A stretch of 36,171 bases of DNA from Chloroflexota bacterium (GTDB lineage Bacteria; Chloroflexota; Anaerolineae; Anaerolineales; Villigracilaceae), in the NCBI GenBank assembly GCA_013152325.1, contig JAADGN010000066.1:1-36171 (forward strand), in the 5' to 3' direction. The position numbers and the translations under genes were made by a program. Below are positions 8,552 to 16,568 of this stretch, piece after piece; position 1 is the first letter of the stretch; every line of letters begins with the position of its first letter. Below the pieces are notes generated by a model, which saw only the letters and a list, made by a program, of their open reading frames with translations, was not told the DNA's origin and did no database searches.

Positions 8552-8642
8552 TAACAGCTCCGCGCAACACACCCTGCAAGGGTCAGCTGTTCGGATCGCG
8601 ACTGCCCAGCCCTGACAATCTGGGGTGGGAAACCCGCCACCA

Positions 8643-8676
8643 GGTTCCCAATCAAAACCCGCTTGTTTTGGGAACC
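8643..8676. promoter_or_regulatory. Inverted repeat overlapping the -35 box of the PhoD-like gene
   Basis: GGTTCCCAA (8643-8651) and TTGGGAACC (8668-8676) are perfect inverse copies. A second nested pair, CAAAAC and GTTTTG, lies between them and competes for pairing in part. The right half covers the -35 hexamer of the promoter at 8663-8691, an arrangement typical of a repressor operator. No binding protein can be named. Confidence 0.5.
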
Positions 8677-8691
8677 GAATTACTGTACAAT
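8663..8691 (+). promoter_or_regulatory. Sigma70-like promoter for the PhoD-like gene
   Basis: The -35 TTGTTT (8663-8668) and -10 TACAAT (8686-8691) are separated by 17 bp. Transcription would begin around 8698, giving a leader of about 70 nt before the ATG at 8771. A second, poorer box (GACAAT) lies 9 nt before the ATG and could serve a shorter transcript. Apart from this promoter and the inverted repeat, I see no gene in 8552-8770. Confidence 0.5.
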
Positions 8692-8770
8692 CTAAAAAGG
8701 TAAATTCGTACTCCCCCGCTGCCATGCGGCGTTACGCTAAAAGCCAAGCTCGCCGGACAATAAAAATCCC

Positions 8771-10210
8771 ATGTCAAAAACCACCCCCTTGCTTCTCGGC
8801 CCCATTATTGGCGGCCTGACAGACACCCACGTCAACCTGTGGGGGCGCGCTTCCGGCCCGGCCACCCTGCACGCCTGGCTCAGTCGAAAAGCAGATTTCA
8901 GCGACGCCAAACTGGCCGGCAGGTCCCTGCCCCTGAGCGCAGACGACGGCTTCGCAGGCGTCGTCCCGCTCGACGAATTAAACCCCGAAGCCACGTATTT
9001 TTATGCGCTGACCCTCGGAAACGAAAAACCGGCCAAACCGGACGGACGGTTCACGACCTTTCCAGCCCCCGCCCAGCCGCGCACGTTCTCCTTCGCGCTC
9101 GGCTCCTGCTTCCGCCCGGAAGAGAAGGACAGCGGAGAGGTGTTTGACGTCATCGAAACGCGCCGCCAAGCGGAAAACCTGCGCTTCATCCTGATGATCG
9201 GCGACCAAATCTATGCCGACGCCCGGAAAAACAACGGCCTGATGAACCGGATCGCCGTTTCCAAAGACGATTATCGCAAAGTCTACGAACACACCTGGTC
9301 CAAGCGCCCCCTCCGCGGGCTGCTGAAGAACCTGCCCGCCTTCATGATCCTGGACGACCACGAAGTGGACGATGACTGGCGCTGGCGGGACGCCGAGCGC
9401 CGTTGGGCAACAATCCCGCCCTGGGACACGTTCGCCCGTTGGTTGGGAGGCTGTTCATGGCAGGAACGGCATTTGCCCGTTGAGCGCGTCCGCAACGCGC
9501 TGCAAGCCTACTGGGAACACCAGGCCATGCACGCGCCGCCGCCAATCCAAACCCTCGGCCTGGACGAAAACAGACAATATCACCTGCGCCGCGAAGACAA
9601 GGGGTCGCTGGCCTACACTTTCGAATACGGCGCGGCAGCCTTCTTTGTCATGGACACACGCACCATGCGCGTTCGGGGTACGCACCCAAGTGAAAAAACC
9701 ATGTTGGGCGAGGGCCAATGGCAGGCCTTCGAAGCGTGGCTGCTGGACGTCAAGGACAAATACCCGGTCAAATTCATTGTCACGTCAGCCTCCCTGCTCC
9801 ATCCGCTTTGGCTGGATATCGCCCGCGACCGCTGGTCCGGCTTCCAGGAAGAACGCACCCGATTGCTCAGCATGCTGGCCCTGCACGGCATCGAAGGCGT
9901 GTATTTCCTGGCCGGCGACCTGCACGCCGCGCACGTCGTCTCCGCCGAACTCTATGGGCCGCAAGGAAAACGCATTCCCGTCTGGGAATTTTGTTCCAGC
10001 CCCTTCGAACAAAAACCCAATTGGGTTTCGAAGCTCACATACACGCGCCTCCATTCCGGACCGATCACAAACCAGAAAAGGCGCTTCTGTGTGGCCGCGC
10101 ACAACTTCGGCGTCGTGCACGTGGACTTCAGCAACCCGCAGCAGCCACAAGTCCGCTTTGTCGTGCATTACAAGGGAAAGAAGGGCTGGAAAACAAAACC
10201 GCCGGTCTAA
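8771..10210 (+). CDS. PhoD-like alkaline phosphatase / metallophosphoesterase
   Basis: The 479-residue product has an N-terminal beta domain (about 8-95) of the PhoD_N type, with VNLWGRASGP and a YFYAL strand, followed by the metallophosphatase core. Visible metal-site motifs are GSCFRP (111-116), GDQIYAD (144-150), LDDHEVDDDW (194-203) and, near residues 381-388, AGDLHAAH. PhoD-family enzymes hydrolyse phosphomono- or diesters using Fe/Ca or similar metals. No signal peptide or Tat motif is present, unlike secreted PhoD, so a cytoplasmic enzyme is predicted and the substrate is open. A promoter with an operator-like inverted repeat lies upstream. The gene ends tail-to-tail with the radical SAM gene, overlapping it by 4 bp. 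Confidence 0.9.
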   Translation: MSKTTPLLLGPIIGGLTDTHVNLWGRASGPATLHAWLSRKADFSDAKLAGRSLPLSADDGFAGVVPLDELNPEATYFYALTLGNEKPAKPDGRFTTFPAPAQPRTFSFALGSCFRPEEKDSGEVFDVIETRRQAENLRFILMIGDQIYADARKNNGLMNRIAVSKDDYRKVYEHTWSKRPLRGLLKNLPAFMILDDHEVDDDWRWRDAERRWATIPPWDTFARWLGGCSWQERHLPVERVRNALQAYWEHQAMHAPPPIQTLGLDENRQYHLRREDKGSLAYTFEYGAAAFFVMDTRTMRVRGTHPSEKTMLGEGQWQAFEAWLLDVKDKYPVKFIVTSASLLHPLWLDIARDRWSGFQEERTRLLSMLALHGIEGVYFLAGDLHAAHVVSAELYGPQGKRIPVWEFCSSPFEQKPNWVSKLTYTRLHSGPITNQKRRFCVAAHNFGVVHVDFSNPQQPQVRFVVHYKGKKGWKTKPPV

Positions 10211-11145
10211 AACGGCCACCCGGAAGCACGGCGCTTATCCAGGCGGTTCAAACCCGCCTCGCGCGCCAAACGGACGGCTGTTCGGTATTCATCGCCAGTC
10301 GTTGCGCGGTCAAGTTCCGCAAAACGAGACGCCCGATAAGCCGGATAGTATTGGTTCATCAAGTTCAAGTAAGTGCGCGGGGAGATCTCTTCCGCCAGGA
10401 AACGCACAATCTCCGCTGTTCCCGCCAGACCGTGAGGGAGGACAAGATGCCGCACCAGCAAACCACGTCGTGCCAACCCATCCGCGCCAATTTGCAAGTC
10501 CCCAACCTGACGGTGCATCTCCCGCACCGCATCATGATTGACCTGGGGGTAATCGCGAACGCGCGAGTAACGGTGCGCCGGGCTGCTTTCAGAATATTTC
10601 ATGTCCGGCATATAAATGTCCACCACACCATCCAGCAACTCCAGCGCAGTTTGCGAATCGTATCCACCCGTGTTATAAACCAGCGGCAAGTGCAGCCCCT
10701 TCTCTGCTGCGATGACCAGCGCAGCCAAAACCTGTGAAACGACATGACTGGGAGAAACAAAATTGATATTGTGGCAGCCGCGCGCTTGTAGTTCCAGCAT
10801 CATCCTGGCTAGGTCTTCCGAGGAGACATCCTGTCCCATCCGTTGTTGGCTGATCGTGTAATTTTGGCAAAATTGGCATCGCAGATTACAACCCGCAAAG
10901 AAAATCGTCCCGGAGCCGCGCCAGCCACGCAGCGGAGCCTCTTCCCCCATGTGCGCGCCGTAACTGCTCACTCTGGCTCGTTTGCCGGTACGACAAACAC
11001 CCTTTCCTTCCACCCGGCGATCCACGCCGCAATTCCGGGCGCACAGGTCACACGCTTCCAAGTGCTGATATGCCAGAGACGCCCGCCGCGACAATTCATC
11101 CAGGGGCAGTTGCAAGTAAGCCGGAACAAAGTACGTTTGGGGCAT
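10207..11145 (-). CDS. Radical SAM protein, PflX / pyruvate formate-lyase activating-enzyme-like (COG1313 type)
   Basis: The radical SAM cluster motif appears as CNLRCQFC, Cys86-x3-Cys90-x2-Cys93, preceded by IFFAGC. Four more Cys (32, 35, 39 and 51) lie in the N-terminal CDLCARNCGVDR region and could hold an additional iron-sulfur site, as is typical of the PflX branch. After the motif come the SAM-barrel strands (INFVSPSHV, LVYNTGGYD, DIYMPDMKY). The 312-residue length is normal for this group. The substrate of PflX proteins is not established. The ATG at 11145 has a GGAGA ribosome site 7 nt upstream. It is divergent from the lipoprotein gene at 11223 across 77 bp and has no operon partner. 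Confidence 0.9.
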   Translation of the reverse strand: MPQTYFVPAYLQLPLDELSRRASLAYQHLEACDLCARNCGVDRRVEGKGVCRTGKRARVSSYGAHMGEEAPLRGWRGSGTIFFAGCNLRCQFCQNYTISQQRMGQDVSSEDLARMMLELQARGCHNINFVSPSHVVSQVLAALVIAAEKGLHLPLVYNTGGYDSQTALELLDGVVDIYMPDMKYSESSPAHRYSRVRDYPQVNHDAVREMHRQVGDLQIGADGLARRGLLVRHLVLPHGLAGTAEIVRFLAEEISPRTYLNLMNQYYPAYRASRFAELDRATTGDEYRTAVRLAREAGLNRLDKRRASGWPF

Positions 11146-11222
11146 GCACTTTCTCCATGATCACATATACAATATAACCCCCAGGCATACAAAAAACTTT
11201 CATCACATCTCAGGAGGATACC

Positions 11223-12233
11223 ATGAAAAGAATCTTTCCCGCCATCGCCGTTTTGCTCTCCGCCGTTCTGCTGCTGACAGCTTGCGGCGGCGCAGCCGCG
11301 CCATCTCCGACACCGGCGATCAGCGTGGACGATCAAGTGCAGACCGCCGTCGCTGCGACGGCCACCGCGCAGGCCGCGATGGACGAAACGATCGAGAACG
11401 CCGTGCAGGCCACCATCACCGCCCTGCCGCCCACGCCCACACCCGGCCCAACCGTCGAATACTATTCGCTCAGCGAGGAAGAACTGGCCGCCCTGATCGA
11501 CGAATCCGTCGACGAGGCCCTGACCGCCAGCGAGCAAGCCTCCACAGCCACCACACAGGCCACCGCCGACGGCACAGTGACCTACGACGAGGTCTACGCC
11601 GCCACGGCCTACGCCTACGATGCAGAAGCCGCCATCTACTACGCCGAAGAGCTGATGGAAGCCTATTTCGAACTCTACGGCGCTTACGCAGACGAGGCCA
11701 TTGCCGTATTGACAGCCACCGAGCAAGACCTGAACAGCATCGCCACCAGCCTTGAAGCGATGGTCGTCATCCTCGAGCAGGGAGCCGAAGTCGCCTCTGC
11801 GGCGCTGGAGCAGCTCAACGCCGCCGCCGAGGAACTCGCCCCCGTCATCGAACAGGCCCAGACCAACGCACAAGACTGGATGGACGAAGTCCACGCCAGC
11901 ATGCAGGCCCGCGAGGAAAAGATGCTCTCCCTGGCCCCCACCGAGGTCGCATCCGACCGGGCCGGCGCCATCCAACAAATGTACGACTACCTGGACACGG
12001 TCAAGGCCGCGCTGGGCGACCGTCAAATCACGCCCGATGAACTCAACCGGATCGCACAGTTGGGCGCGAACGCGCAGGCCAGCATTCGGGCAGGCGGCGG
12101 TCCGCAATTGCAAAACATCGGCCCGTCCATCGACGGCCTCACCCGTCAGCTCTCGCGCGGCGAGTGGCCGCAGGCAGGCCGCAGCCTGGGCGGATTCGAA
12201 GCCTCGCTGCCGTCACGGCCCACACGTCGTTAG
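11223..12233 (+). CDS. Alanine-rich lipoprotein with helical/coiled-coil character, function unknown
   Basis: A perfect AGGAGG ribosome site precedes the ATG at 11223. The signal peptide ends in LLLTAC, with Cys21 as lipidation site. A PTPTPGPT linker around residue 77 separates the N-terminal segment from a long helical region (about 85-270) rich in Ala, Glu and Gln, with many YA and AEE repeats, consistent with coiled coil. The last 60 residues are Gly/Pro-containing and less helical. I recognise no enzymatic motif. A structural or scaffolding role on the outer membrane-facing surface is plausible but unproven. The gene appears monocistronic: it is divergent from the radical SAM gene and ends at a bidirectional terminator shared with murI. 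Confidence 0.82.
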   Translation: MKRIFPAIAVLLSAVLLLTACGGAAAPSPTPAISVDDQVQTAVAATATAQAAMDETIENAVQATITALPPTPTPGPTVEYYSLSEEELAALIDESVDEALTASEQASTATTQATADGTVTYDEVYAATAYAYDAEAAIYYAEELMEAYFELYGAYADEAIAVLTATEQDLNSIATSLEAMVVILEQGAEVASAALEQLNAAAEELAPVIEQAQTNAQDWMDEVHASMQAREEKMLSLAPTEVASDRAGAIQQMYDYLDTVKAALGDRQITPDELNRIAQLGANAQASIRAGGGPQLQNIGPSIDGLTRQLSRGEWPQAGRSLGGFEASLPSRPTRR

Positions 12234-12236
12234 CCA

Positions 12237-12277
12237 AAAAAGCGTAGGCCAGGCATCGTGCCTGTCCTACGCTTTTT
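12237..12277. terminator. Bidirectional intrinsic terminator between the lipoprotein gene and murI
   Basis: A 19-bp inverted repeat with a single mismatch (arms 12237-12255 and 12259-12277) and a 3-nt loop. Its outer edge is A5 on the left and T5 on the right, so it ends transcripts in both directions. It starts 3 nt after the lipoprotein stop and overlaps the murI stop codon. The core GTAGGnCAGGC...GCCTGTCCTAC resembles the hairpin at 21403-21428. Confidence 0.85.
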
Positions 12278-13100
12278 CCAGGGCCAGGTTTCCCCGCCAG
12301 TGCACCGCCCGCACGAGGCCGCCCTCCCCCAACAGCTTTGGTAAAAGGGACTGCATCGCAGCCGGTTCTCCCGATGTGTAGAATCGGATCTCGCCGCGTT
12401 TTCCTGCGGGACGTCCCAACCCGTTCGCGTCGAGCAGGCGTTTGACCTGCCGCGCCACCGCCGGAGCGGGGTCAATCACCCGAACATCTTCCCCCGCAAT
12501 CTCCTCGATCAACGGGATCACGAACGGATAGTGGGTGCAGCCCAAAACAACGGTATCAATCCCCTCGTCCAGCATGGGGCGCAGCGCGTCATCCAGGATA
12601 GCGCGCGTCGCCGGAGCGTCCAGGTCGCCTTGCTCGATCCGCGCCACCAGTCCAGGACAGGTGCTTTGGAGCAGCTTCACGCCATTGGCAAAGCGCTCCA
12701 CCACCGAGGCATACAGCGCGCCCTGGAACGTGGCCGGGGTTGCCAACACGCCCACCACGCCAGATTGCGTCCGCTCCGCAGCCGGTTTGACCGCCGGTTC
12801 CATCCCGACCATAGGCACGTCTGGAAATGTCTCGCGCAGGTAACGCAGCGCAGCAGCCGAGGCCGTATTGCAAGCCACCACAATCAATTTTGCACCCTGC
12901 GCCAGCAGGAAGCGCGTAATACCTTCCGAGAAGGCGCGTATTTCTTCCAGCGTACGCGACCCGTAAGGGACGTGCCCCTGGTCGGCAAGGTACAGCAGGT
13001 CTTCGGCCGGCATCTGCCGGCGGATGGCGCGCAGCACCGAAAGTCCGCCAACGCCAGAGTCGAAGACACCGATGGGAGCATTCAAATGTTGGGGTTGCAT
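12267..13100 (-). CDS. murI: Glutamate racemase
   Basis: This enzyme converts L-glutamate to D-glutamate for peptidoglycan. The 277-residue product has the N-terminal IGVFDSGVGGLSVL (10-23), the first catalytic Cys77 in VVACNTAS and the second Cys188 in VLGCTHYPF. These form the two-thiol acid/base pair of cofactor-independent racemases, and both are present. The ATG at 13100 is chosen because the conserved start lies right behind it, while the longer frame would add 58 unlikely residues. There is no ribosome site; instead a TATAAT box ends 7 nt before the ATG, suggesting a leaderless transcript. A gamma-Glu hydrolase-like gene lies upstream on the same strand, with 107 bp between them. Confidence 0.95.
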   Translation of the reverse strand: MQPQHLNAPIGVFDSGVGGLSVLRAIRRQMPAEDLLYLADQGHVPYGSRTLEEIRAFSEGITRFLLAQGAKLIVVACNTASAAALRYLRETFPDVPMVGMEPAVKPAAERTQSGVVGVLATPATFQGALYASVVERFANGVKLLQSTCPGLVARIEQGDLDAPATRAILDDALRPMLDEGIDTVVLGCTHYPFVIPLIEEIAGEDVRVIDPAPAVARQVKRLLDANGLGRPAGKRGEIRFYTSGEPAAMQSLLPKLLGEGGLVRAVHWRGNLALEKA

Positions 13101-13113
13101 GGGATGAATTATA
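13101..13113 (-). promoter_or_regulatory. -10 box of murI, leaderless arrangement
   Basis: On the minus strand TATAAT (13113-13108) is followed by 7 nt and then the murI ATG. Initiation 6-8 nt after the box would start the mRNA at or within 1-2 nt of the start codon. No good -35 is visible at 16-18 bp. Confidence 0.55.
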
Positions 13114-13207
13114 CTGCCTGTGATAGCCGGGCGGCAGGGAGCCTTAAACACGAAAAACGGGCGCGATGTGCTCAGCCCATTTTTCGTCCCGTTGTCCTTG
13201 TTGCTTT

Positions 13208-13927
13208 CTATGCGCCCGCCGCCTCCACAAAGGAGCGGAACAAAGCCCGCATGGGAGCATACTCCTGCAGCCACTCAGGATGCCATTGCACCGCGATGCC
13301 AAAGGGGTGATCCGGCAATTCCAACCCTTCCGCCAAACCGTCCGGCGCATATGCCGTCACCTTGAGCGTCGCAGGGATATCTTTCAGCCCCTGGTGGTGC
13401 AGGCTGTTGACCTGCAGGATCGGCTCGCCCAGGATCTCCGCCAGATGGCTGCCTTCCTCCACACGAACGGGATGAGCAAGTTTGTCGCGCGGATAATCTG
13501 GATAATAATCATGCCTGAGGGCGTTGGGATATTGATCCGTGATGTGCGTGTACAGCGTGCCGCCCAACGCAACGTTGACCACCTGAATGCCGCGGCAGAT
13601 GCCGAGAAACGGCTTCCCGTCCTGGACGGCAGTTTGCAGCAGGGGGATCTCGAGGCCGTCCCGCTCCGGGTCCAGGTTGTCGACCCGGGGGTGGGAGGCC
13701 CCGTTGAAGCGCTCAGGAACGATGTCGCCCCCACCGGAGAAGAGGATCCCGTCCAGGTGCGCATACAGCGTCCGCCACCCGTCCTCCGGCAACGCCGACG
13801 GGATGATGACCGGCGCGCCGCCAGCCCTGATCACAGCATCCGTGTAAGTTCGCAGCAGCACTACGGCCGGACGGCCATATCTATTCTCGCCATTGTTCGC
13901 GGTAATTCCAATTAACGGCTTTGCCAT
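13208..13927 (-). CDS. Class I glutamine amidotransferase-like hydrolase (peptidase C26, gamma-glutamyl-GABA hydrolase type)
   Basis: The catalytic triad of the class I amidotransferase fold is visible: nucleophile Cys111 in FLGICRGIQVVNVALGG, and His216 and Glu218 in VQWHPEW. The strand-loop ILFSGGGDIVPERF (61-74) and the HHQGLKD segment are typical of PuuD / gamma-glutamyl-gamma-aminobutyrate hydrolases, which cleave gamma-glutamyl bonds. The actual substrate is unknown, since no putrescine-degradation genes are nearby. The 239-residue length fits. The ATG at 13927 follows a GGAG ribosome site by 5 nt; the longer frame has no comparable site. It is transcribed in the same direction as murI and rplS, but a terminator-like hairpin lies between it and rplS. 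Confidence 0.9.
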   Translation of the reverse strand: MAKPLIGITANNGENRYGRPAVVLLRTYTDAVIRAGGAPVIIPSALPEDGWRTLYAHLDGILFSGGGDIVPERFNGASHPRVDNLDPERDGLEIPLLQTAVQDGKPFLGICRGIQVVNVALGGTLYTHITDQYPNALRHDYYPDYPRDKLAHPVRVEEGSHLAEILGEPILQVNSLHHQGLKDIPATLKVTAYAPDGLAEGLELPDHPFGIAVQWHPEWLQEYAPMRALFRSFVEAAGA

Positions 13928-13940
13928 AACATCTCCAAAA

Positions 13941-13978
13941 ACAGAGAAAGGGCGCAGCAAATCGCGGGCTGCACCCTT
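13941..13978 (-). terminator. Intrinsic terminator downstream of rplS
   Basis: On the minus strand the arms AAGGGTGCAGC and GCTGCGCCCTT (13978-13968 and 13958-13948) pair with one mismatch around a 9-nt loop, followed by TCTCTGTTTTT. It lies 20 nt past the rplS stop. It is followed at once by the hydrolase start at 13927, so that gene either has its own promoter or depends on read-through. Confidence 0.65.
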
Positions 13979-13998
13979 GGTTCTCGATCTCGTGAGGG

Positions 13999-14343
13999 TT
14001 AGTCGAATTTCTGTTTAAGGCGAGCGCTTTTACCCGTACGATCGCGCAAGAAGTACAGTTGTGCGCGGCGAACTTTCGAATGGCGCTCCACAACGACTTT
14101 TTCAAGACGCGGCGAACGCAAAAGGAAGGTGCGCTCAACCCCAATACCATTGCTGGCTATGCGCCGCACGGTAAAATTGGCATTGTTGCCACGGTTGCGC
14201 AAACGGATGATCGTGCCTTTAAATTCCTGAACACGCTCGCGGTCGCCTTCCTTGATGCGCACATGTACACTGACAATGTCGCCGGAGCGCAATTGAGGGA
14301 TGTTCTCATTAACGGGAGACTCAACGGCTTTTAACATATCCAT
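13999..14343 (-). CDS. rplS: 50S ribosomal protein L19
   Basis: The 114-residue product matches L19 over its whole length: IPQLRSGDIVSVHVRIKEGDRERVQEFKG in three blocks, then TIIRLRNRG, FTVRRIASNGIGVERTF, the LRSPRLEKV segment and a basic C-terminal RAQLYFLRDRTGKSARLK. L19 sits at the 30S-50S interface. The ATG at 14343 is preferred over the one at 14337 because the AAGGA ribosome site is 8 nt upstream of it. Usual neighbours (rpsP, rimM, trmD) are absent, so it stands alone here, with its own promoter at 14389-14417 and a terminator behind it. Confidence 0.97.
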   Translation of the reverse strand: MDMLKAVESPVNENIPQLRSGDIVSVHVRIKEGDRERVQEFKGTIIRLRNRGNNANFTVRRIASNGIGVERTFLLRSPRLEKVVVERHSKVRRAQLYFLRDRTGKSARLKQKFD

Positions 14344-14388
14344 ATTCTTCTTCCTTACCGGTTTCTATGATTTCTAACGCAACGGCGG

Positions 14389-14417
14389 ATTATATCATGT
14401 CCACACCGGGGCGTAAA
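14389..14417 (-). promoter_or_regulatory. Promoter of rplS
   Basis: On the minus strand -35 TTTACG (14417-14412), 17-bp spacer, -10 TATAAT (14394-14389). The predicted start is about 40 nt before the rplS ATG, leaving a normal leader with a ribosome site, in contrast to the leaderless genes nearby. Confidence 0.6.
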
Positions 14418-14451
14418 GGCCATACGTGAAGCGATTTTCGGGGGCAGATGT

Positions 14452-15687
14452 TTACGTATATTCCCGGACCACCAGCACCGCGTTGTGACCGCCAAAACCA
14501 AAAGCGTTGCTGACCGCCACGCGGACATCGTGGTCACGCGCCTGGTTGGGAACGTAATCCAGATCACACTCTGGGTCGGGCGTTTGGTAGTGGATGGTCG
14601 GCGGAACGACGTTCTCGCGGATGGCCTGCACGCAGAAGATCGCCTCCAACGCGCCGGTAGCGCCCATCATATGCCCCGTCATGGATTTGGTCGATGAGAC
14701 GGGGATATTGTACGCCGCATCACCAAAAGCGGCCTTGATGGCCTTTGTCTCGGAGGTGTCGTTCAATTGCGTGGCCGTCCCGTGGGCGCTGATATAGCCC
14801 ACTTCGTCCGGGTTGACGCCGGCGGCATTCATCGCCAGCCGAATCGCGCCAGCGCCTCCCACCCCGTCCGACGAGGGCGCGGTGACGTGATGCGCGTCCG
14901 CAGTCGCGCCATACCCGGCCAACTCCGCCAGGATATTCGCGCCGCGCGCGACAGCATGACTCTCGCGCTCCAACACCAGAACCGCCGCGCCTTCCCCCAT
15001 CACCAGGCCATCCCGGTTTTTATCAAAAGGAGCGGGCGTCATCCAATAGTCATCGTTGCGGCGGGAGAGCGCCCCCAGACGGTCGAACGCGCCGATGCCC
15101 GTCGCGGTAACCGTGGCCTCAGACGCCCCGGTCAGGGCGGCGTCGATCATGCCGGCGCGCAGCATCAGCCAGGCCAGGCCGATCCCGTCCGCCCCCGAAG
15201 CACAAGCGGACGCCACGGACATGGCCGGCCCCTTGATGCCGTGGTCTATGCCGACCAGCCCCGCCGCGCCATTCGACATCAGCATGGGGATCAGGAACGG
15301 GCTGACCTTGCGCGGGCCGTAATCCTTGAGGGTAAAGATCGCATCCTGCAAAGATTTCAGGCCGCCGATCGCGGAAGAAAGGATCACCCCAATCCGTCCG
15401 GCGTTGGCCTCGGTGATCTCCAAGCCGGAGCCGGCCAGCGCTTCCTGCGCCGCGACAGTCGCCAATTGCTCGAAGCGGTCACGGCGACGCGCATCCCTGG
15501 CGCTCATGTAGTTTGTCGGGTCAAATCCCTTGACCTCGCAGGCTATTTTCACCAGCCATTCCGACGAATCGAACAAGGTGATCGGCGCAACGCCCGACAC
15601 ACCGTTGACAATATTTCCCCACGTCTCAGTAACATTCAACCCCAACGGGTTGACCGTCCCCATGCCTGTGATGACAATACGTTCCAT
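14452..15687 (-). CDS. fabF: Beta-ketoacyl-ACP synthase II (first copy)
   Basis: This condensing enzyme elongates fatty acids with malonyl-ACP. The 411-residue length is standard. The Cys-His-His triad is intact: Cys162 in VASACASGAD, His302 in ISAHGTATQLND and His339 in SMTGHMMGATGALE, with Lys334 also conserved. The C-terminal NAFGFGGHNA loop is present. The ATG at 15687 has a GGAGG ribosome site 4 nt upstream. A second fabF lies at 20140-21381, so the genome has at least two. This copy is not adjacent to fabH or an ACP gene but lies 95 bp downstream of moaE on the same strand, so it may be expressed from the moa transcript or from its own promoter. Confidence 0.95.
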   Translation of the reverse strand: MERIVITGMGTVNPLGLNVTETWGNIVNGVSGVAPITLFDSSEWLVKIACEVKGFDPTNYMSARDARRRDRFEQLATVAAQEALAGSGLEITEANAGRIGVILSSAIGGLKSLQDAIFTLKDYGPRKVSPFLIPMLMSNGAAGLVGIDHGIKGPAMSVASACASGADGIGLAWLMLRAGMIDAALTGASEATVTATGIGAFDRLGALSRRNDDYWMTPAPFDKNRDGLVMGEGAAVLVLERESHAVARGANILAELAGYGATADAHHVTAPSSDGVGGAGAIRLAMNAAGVNPDEVGYISAHGTATQLNDTSETKAIKAAFGDAAYNIPVSSTKSMTGHMMGATGALEAIFCVQAIRENVVPPTIHYQTPDPECDLDYVPNQARDHDVRVAVSNAFGFGGHNAVLVVREYT

Positions 15688-15782
15688 CCTGCCTCCGTGT
15701 TTCAGTGATCAACCCAGCGCGGCCAGCGAACGGCAGCACTGACTGTAGATACTAACCCCCAATGAGCACGTTGGTCACGCCG

Positions 15783-16250
15783 TCACTCTCCCGGCTTTGG
15801 AATGTAATCTCCCTCGACCCACTCACCCCCATCCGGGCCGATTTCTTTCTTCCAGACAGGGACGATCTCTTTCAGGCGGTCGATGCCGTAGCGCGCCGCG
15901 TCGAAGACGCCCGTATTGCGATGGGCTGCCGTGCAGGCGATCAGCACGGTCGGCGTGCGCGGATAGAGCCGCCCCACGCGCTGGACGATGGCGATCCCCT
16001 CCACGCTCGGCCAGCGGGAGCGGATCTCGTCCGCGACCTGCGCCATCTTGGCTTCGGCCATCGGCCGGTAGGCTTCGTATTCAAGATAAACGGTCTCGTG
16101 TTCGCCGCCGCGCACGGTCTGGCCGCGCACCATGCCGGTGAAGATCGCCGCCGCGCCCGTGGACGCAAGCGTGATCCGGTCGAGCAGAGCATTCAAATCG
16201 AGTTCGTCTTCGGTGACGGCAAAGACGGTCGGCAGGTTCAAAGGTTCCAT
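15783..16250 (-). CDS. moaE: Molybdopterin synthase catalytic (large) subunit MoaE
   Basis: MoaE inserts two sulfurs into precursor Z, delivered by MoaD thiocarboxylate. The 155-residue product shows the family blocks AAIFTGMVRG (34-43), LEYEAYRPMAEAKM (56-69), RVGRLYP (91-97), TAAHR (107-111) and the active-site segment RLKEIVPVWKKE, with Lys127 and Lys134 matching the catalytic lysines 119 and 126 of E. coli. The gene starts 9 bp after moaD, in the order moaC-moaD-moaE, so all three are made together. Confidence 0.95.
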   Translation of the reverse strand: MEPLNLPTVFAVTEDELDLNALLDRITLASTGAAAIFTGMVRGQTVRGGEHETVYLEYEAYRPMAEAKMAQVADEIRSRWPSVEGIAIVQRVGRLYPRTPTVLIACTAAHRNTGVFDAARYGIDRLKEIVPVWKKEIGPDGGEWVEGDYIPKPGE

Positions 16251-16259
16251 GTTGAAAAA

Positions 16260-16508
16260 TCACCCGCCGCTGACCGGAGGAAACAAGGCTATTTCCGCGC
16301 CGTCAGGGATCGCGTCCTCGTCGAAGGCGAACTCGCGGTTGACGGAAACCAATGCCGAGGGCATCGCCGGCTCCAGTCCGGGGAATTTCTCCGCCAGCAA
16401 GGTTTTCACGTCGGCAACCGTTGCCCCCAAGGGCAGGTCAAGTTCAGCGTCTTTGCAGCCAGCCCCGTCACGCAGGGTGGCGAAAAAAAGGATTTTTACG
16501 CGGTTCAT
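16260..16508 (-). CDS. moaD: Molybdopterin synthase sulfur-carrier (small) subunit MoaD
   Basis: The 82-residue ubiquitin-like protein begins VKILFFATLRDGAG and ends in the obligatory Gly-Gly (FPPVSGG). This C-terminus is adenylated and thiocarboxylated to carry sulfur to MoaE. The ATG at 16508 is chosen because the conserved N-terminus starts there and AGGAA lies 7 nt before it; the longer frame adds 19 residues with no homology. It sits between moaC and moaE on the same strand. Confidence 0.94.
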   Translation of the reverse strand: MNRVKILFFATLRDGAGCKDAELDLPLGATVADVKTLLAEKFPGLEPAMPSALVSVNREFAFDEDAIPDGAEIALFPPVSGG

Positions 16509-16568
16509 CGAAACATTCCTGTCACAACGCCGCTGCAAGGGCGAAGCCCCGGCCGTACGGCGCACAAG

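Noticed and set aside
14452-15687. A polyketide synthase locus because of fabF plus fabH copies
   Set aside because: No acyltransferase, ACP, ketoreductase or large modular gene is present; these are ordinary fatty-acid enzymes.
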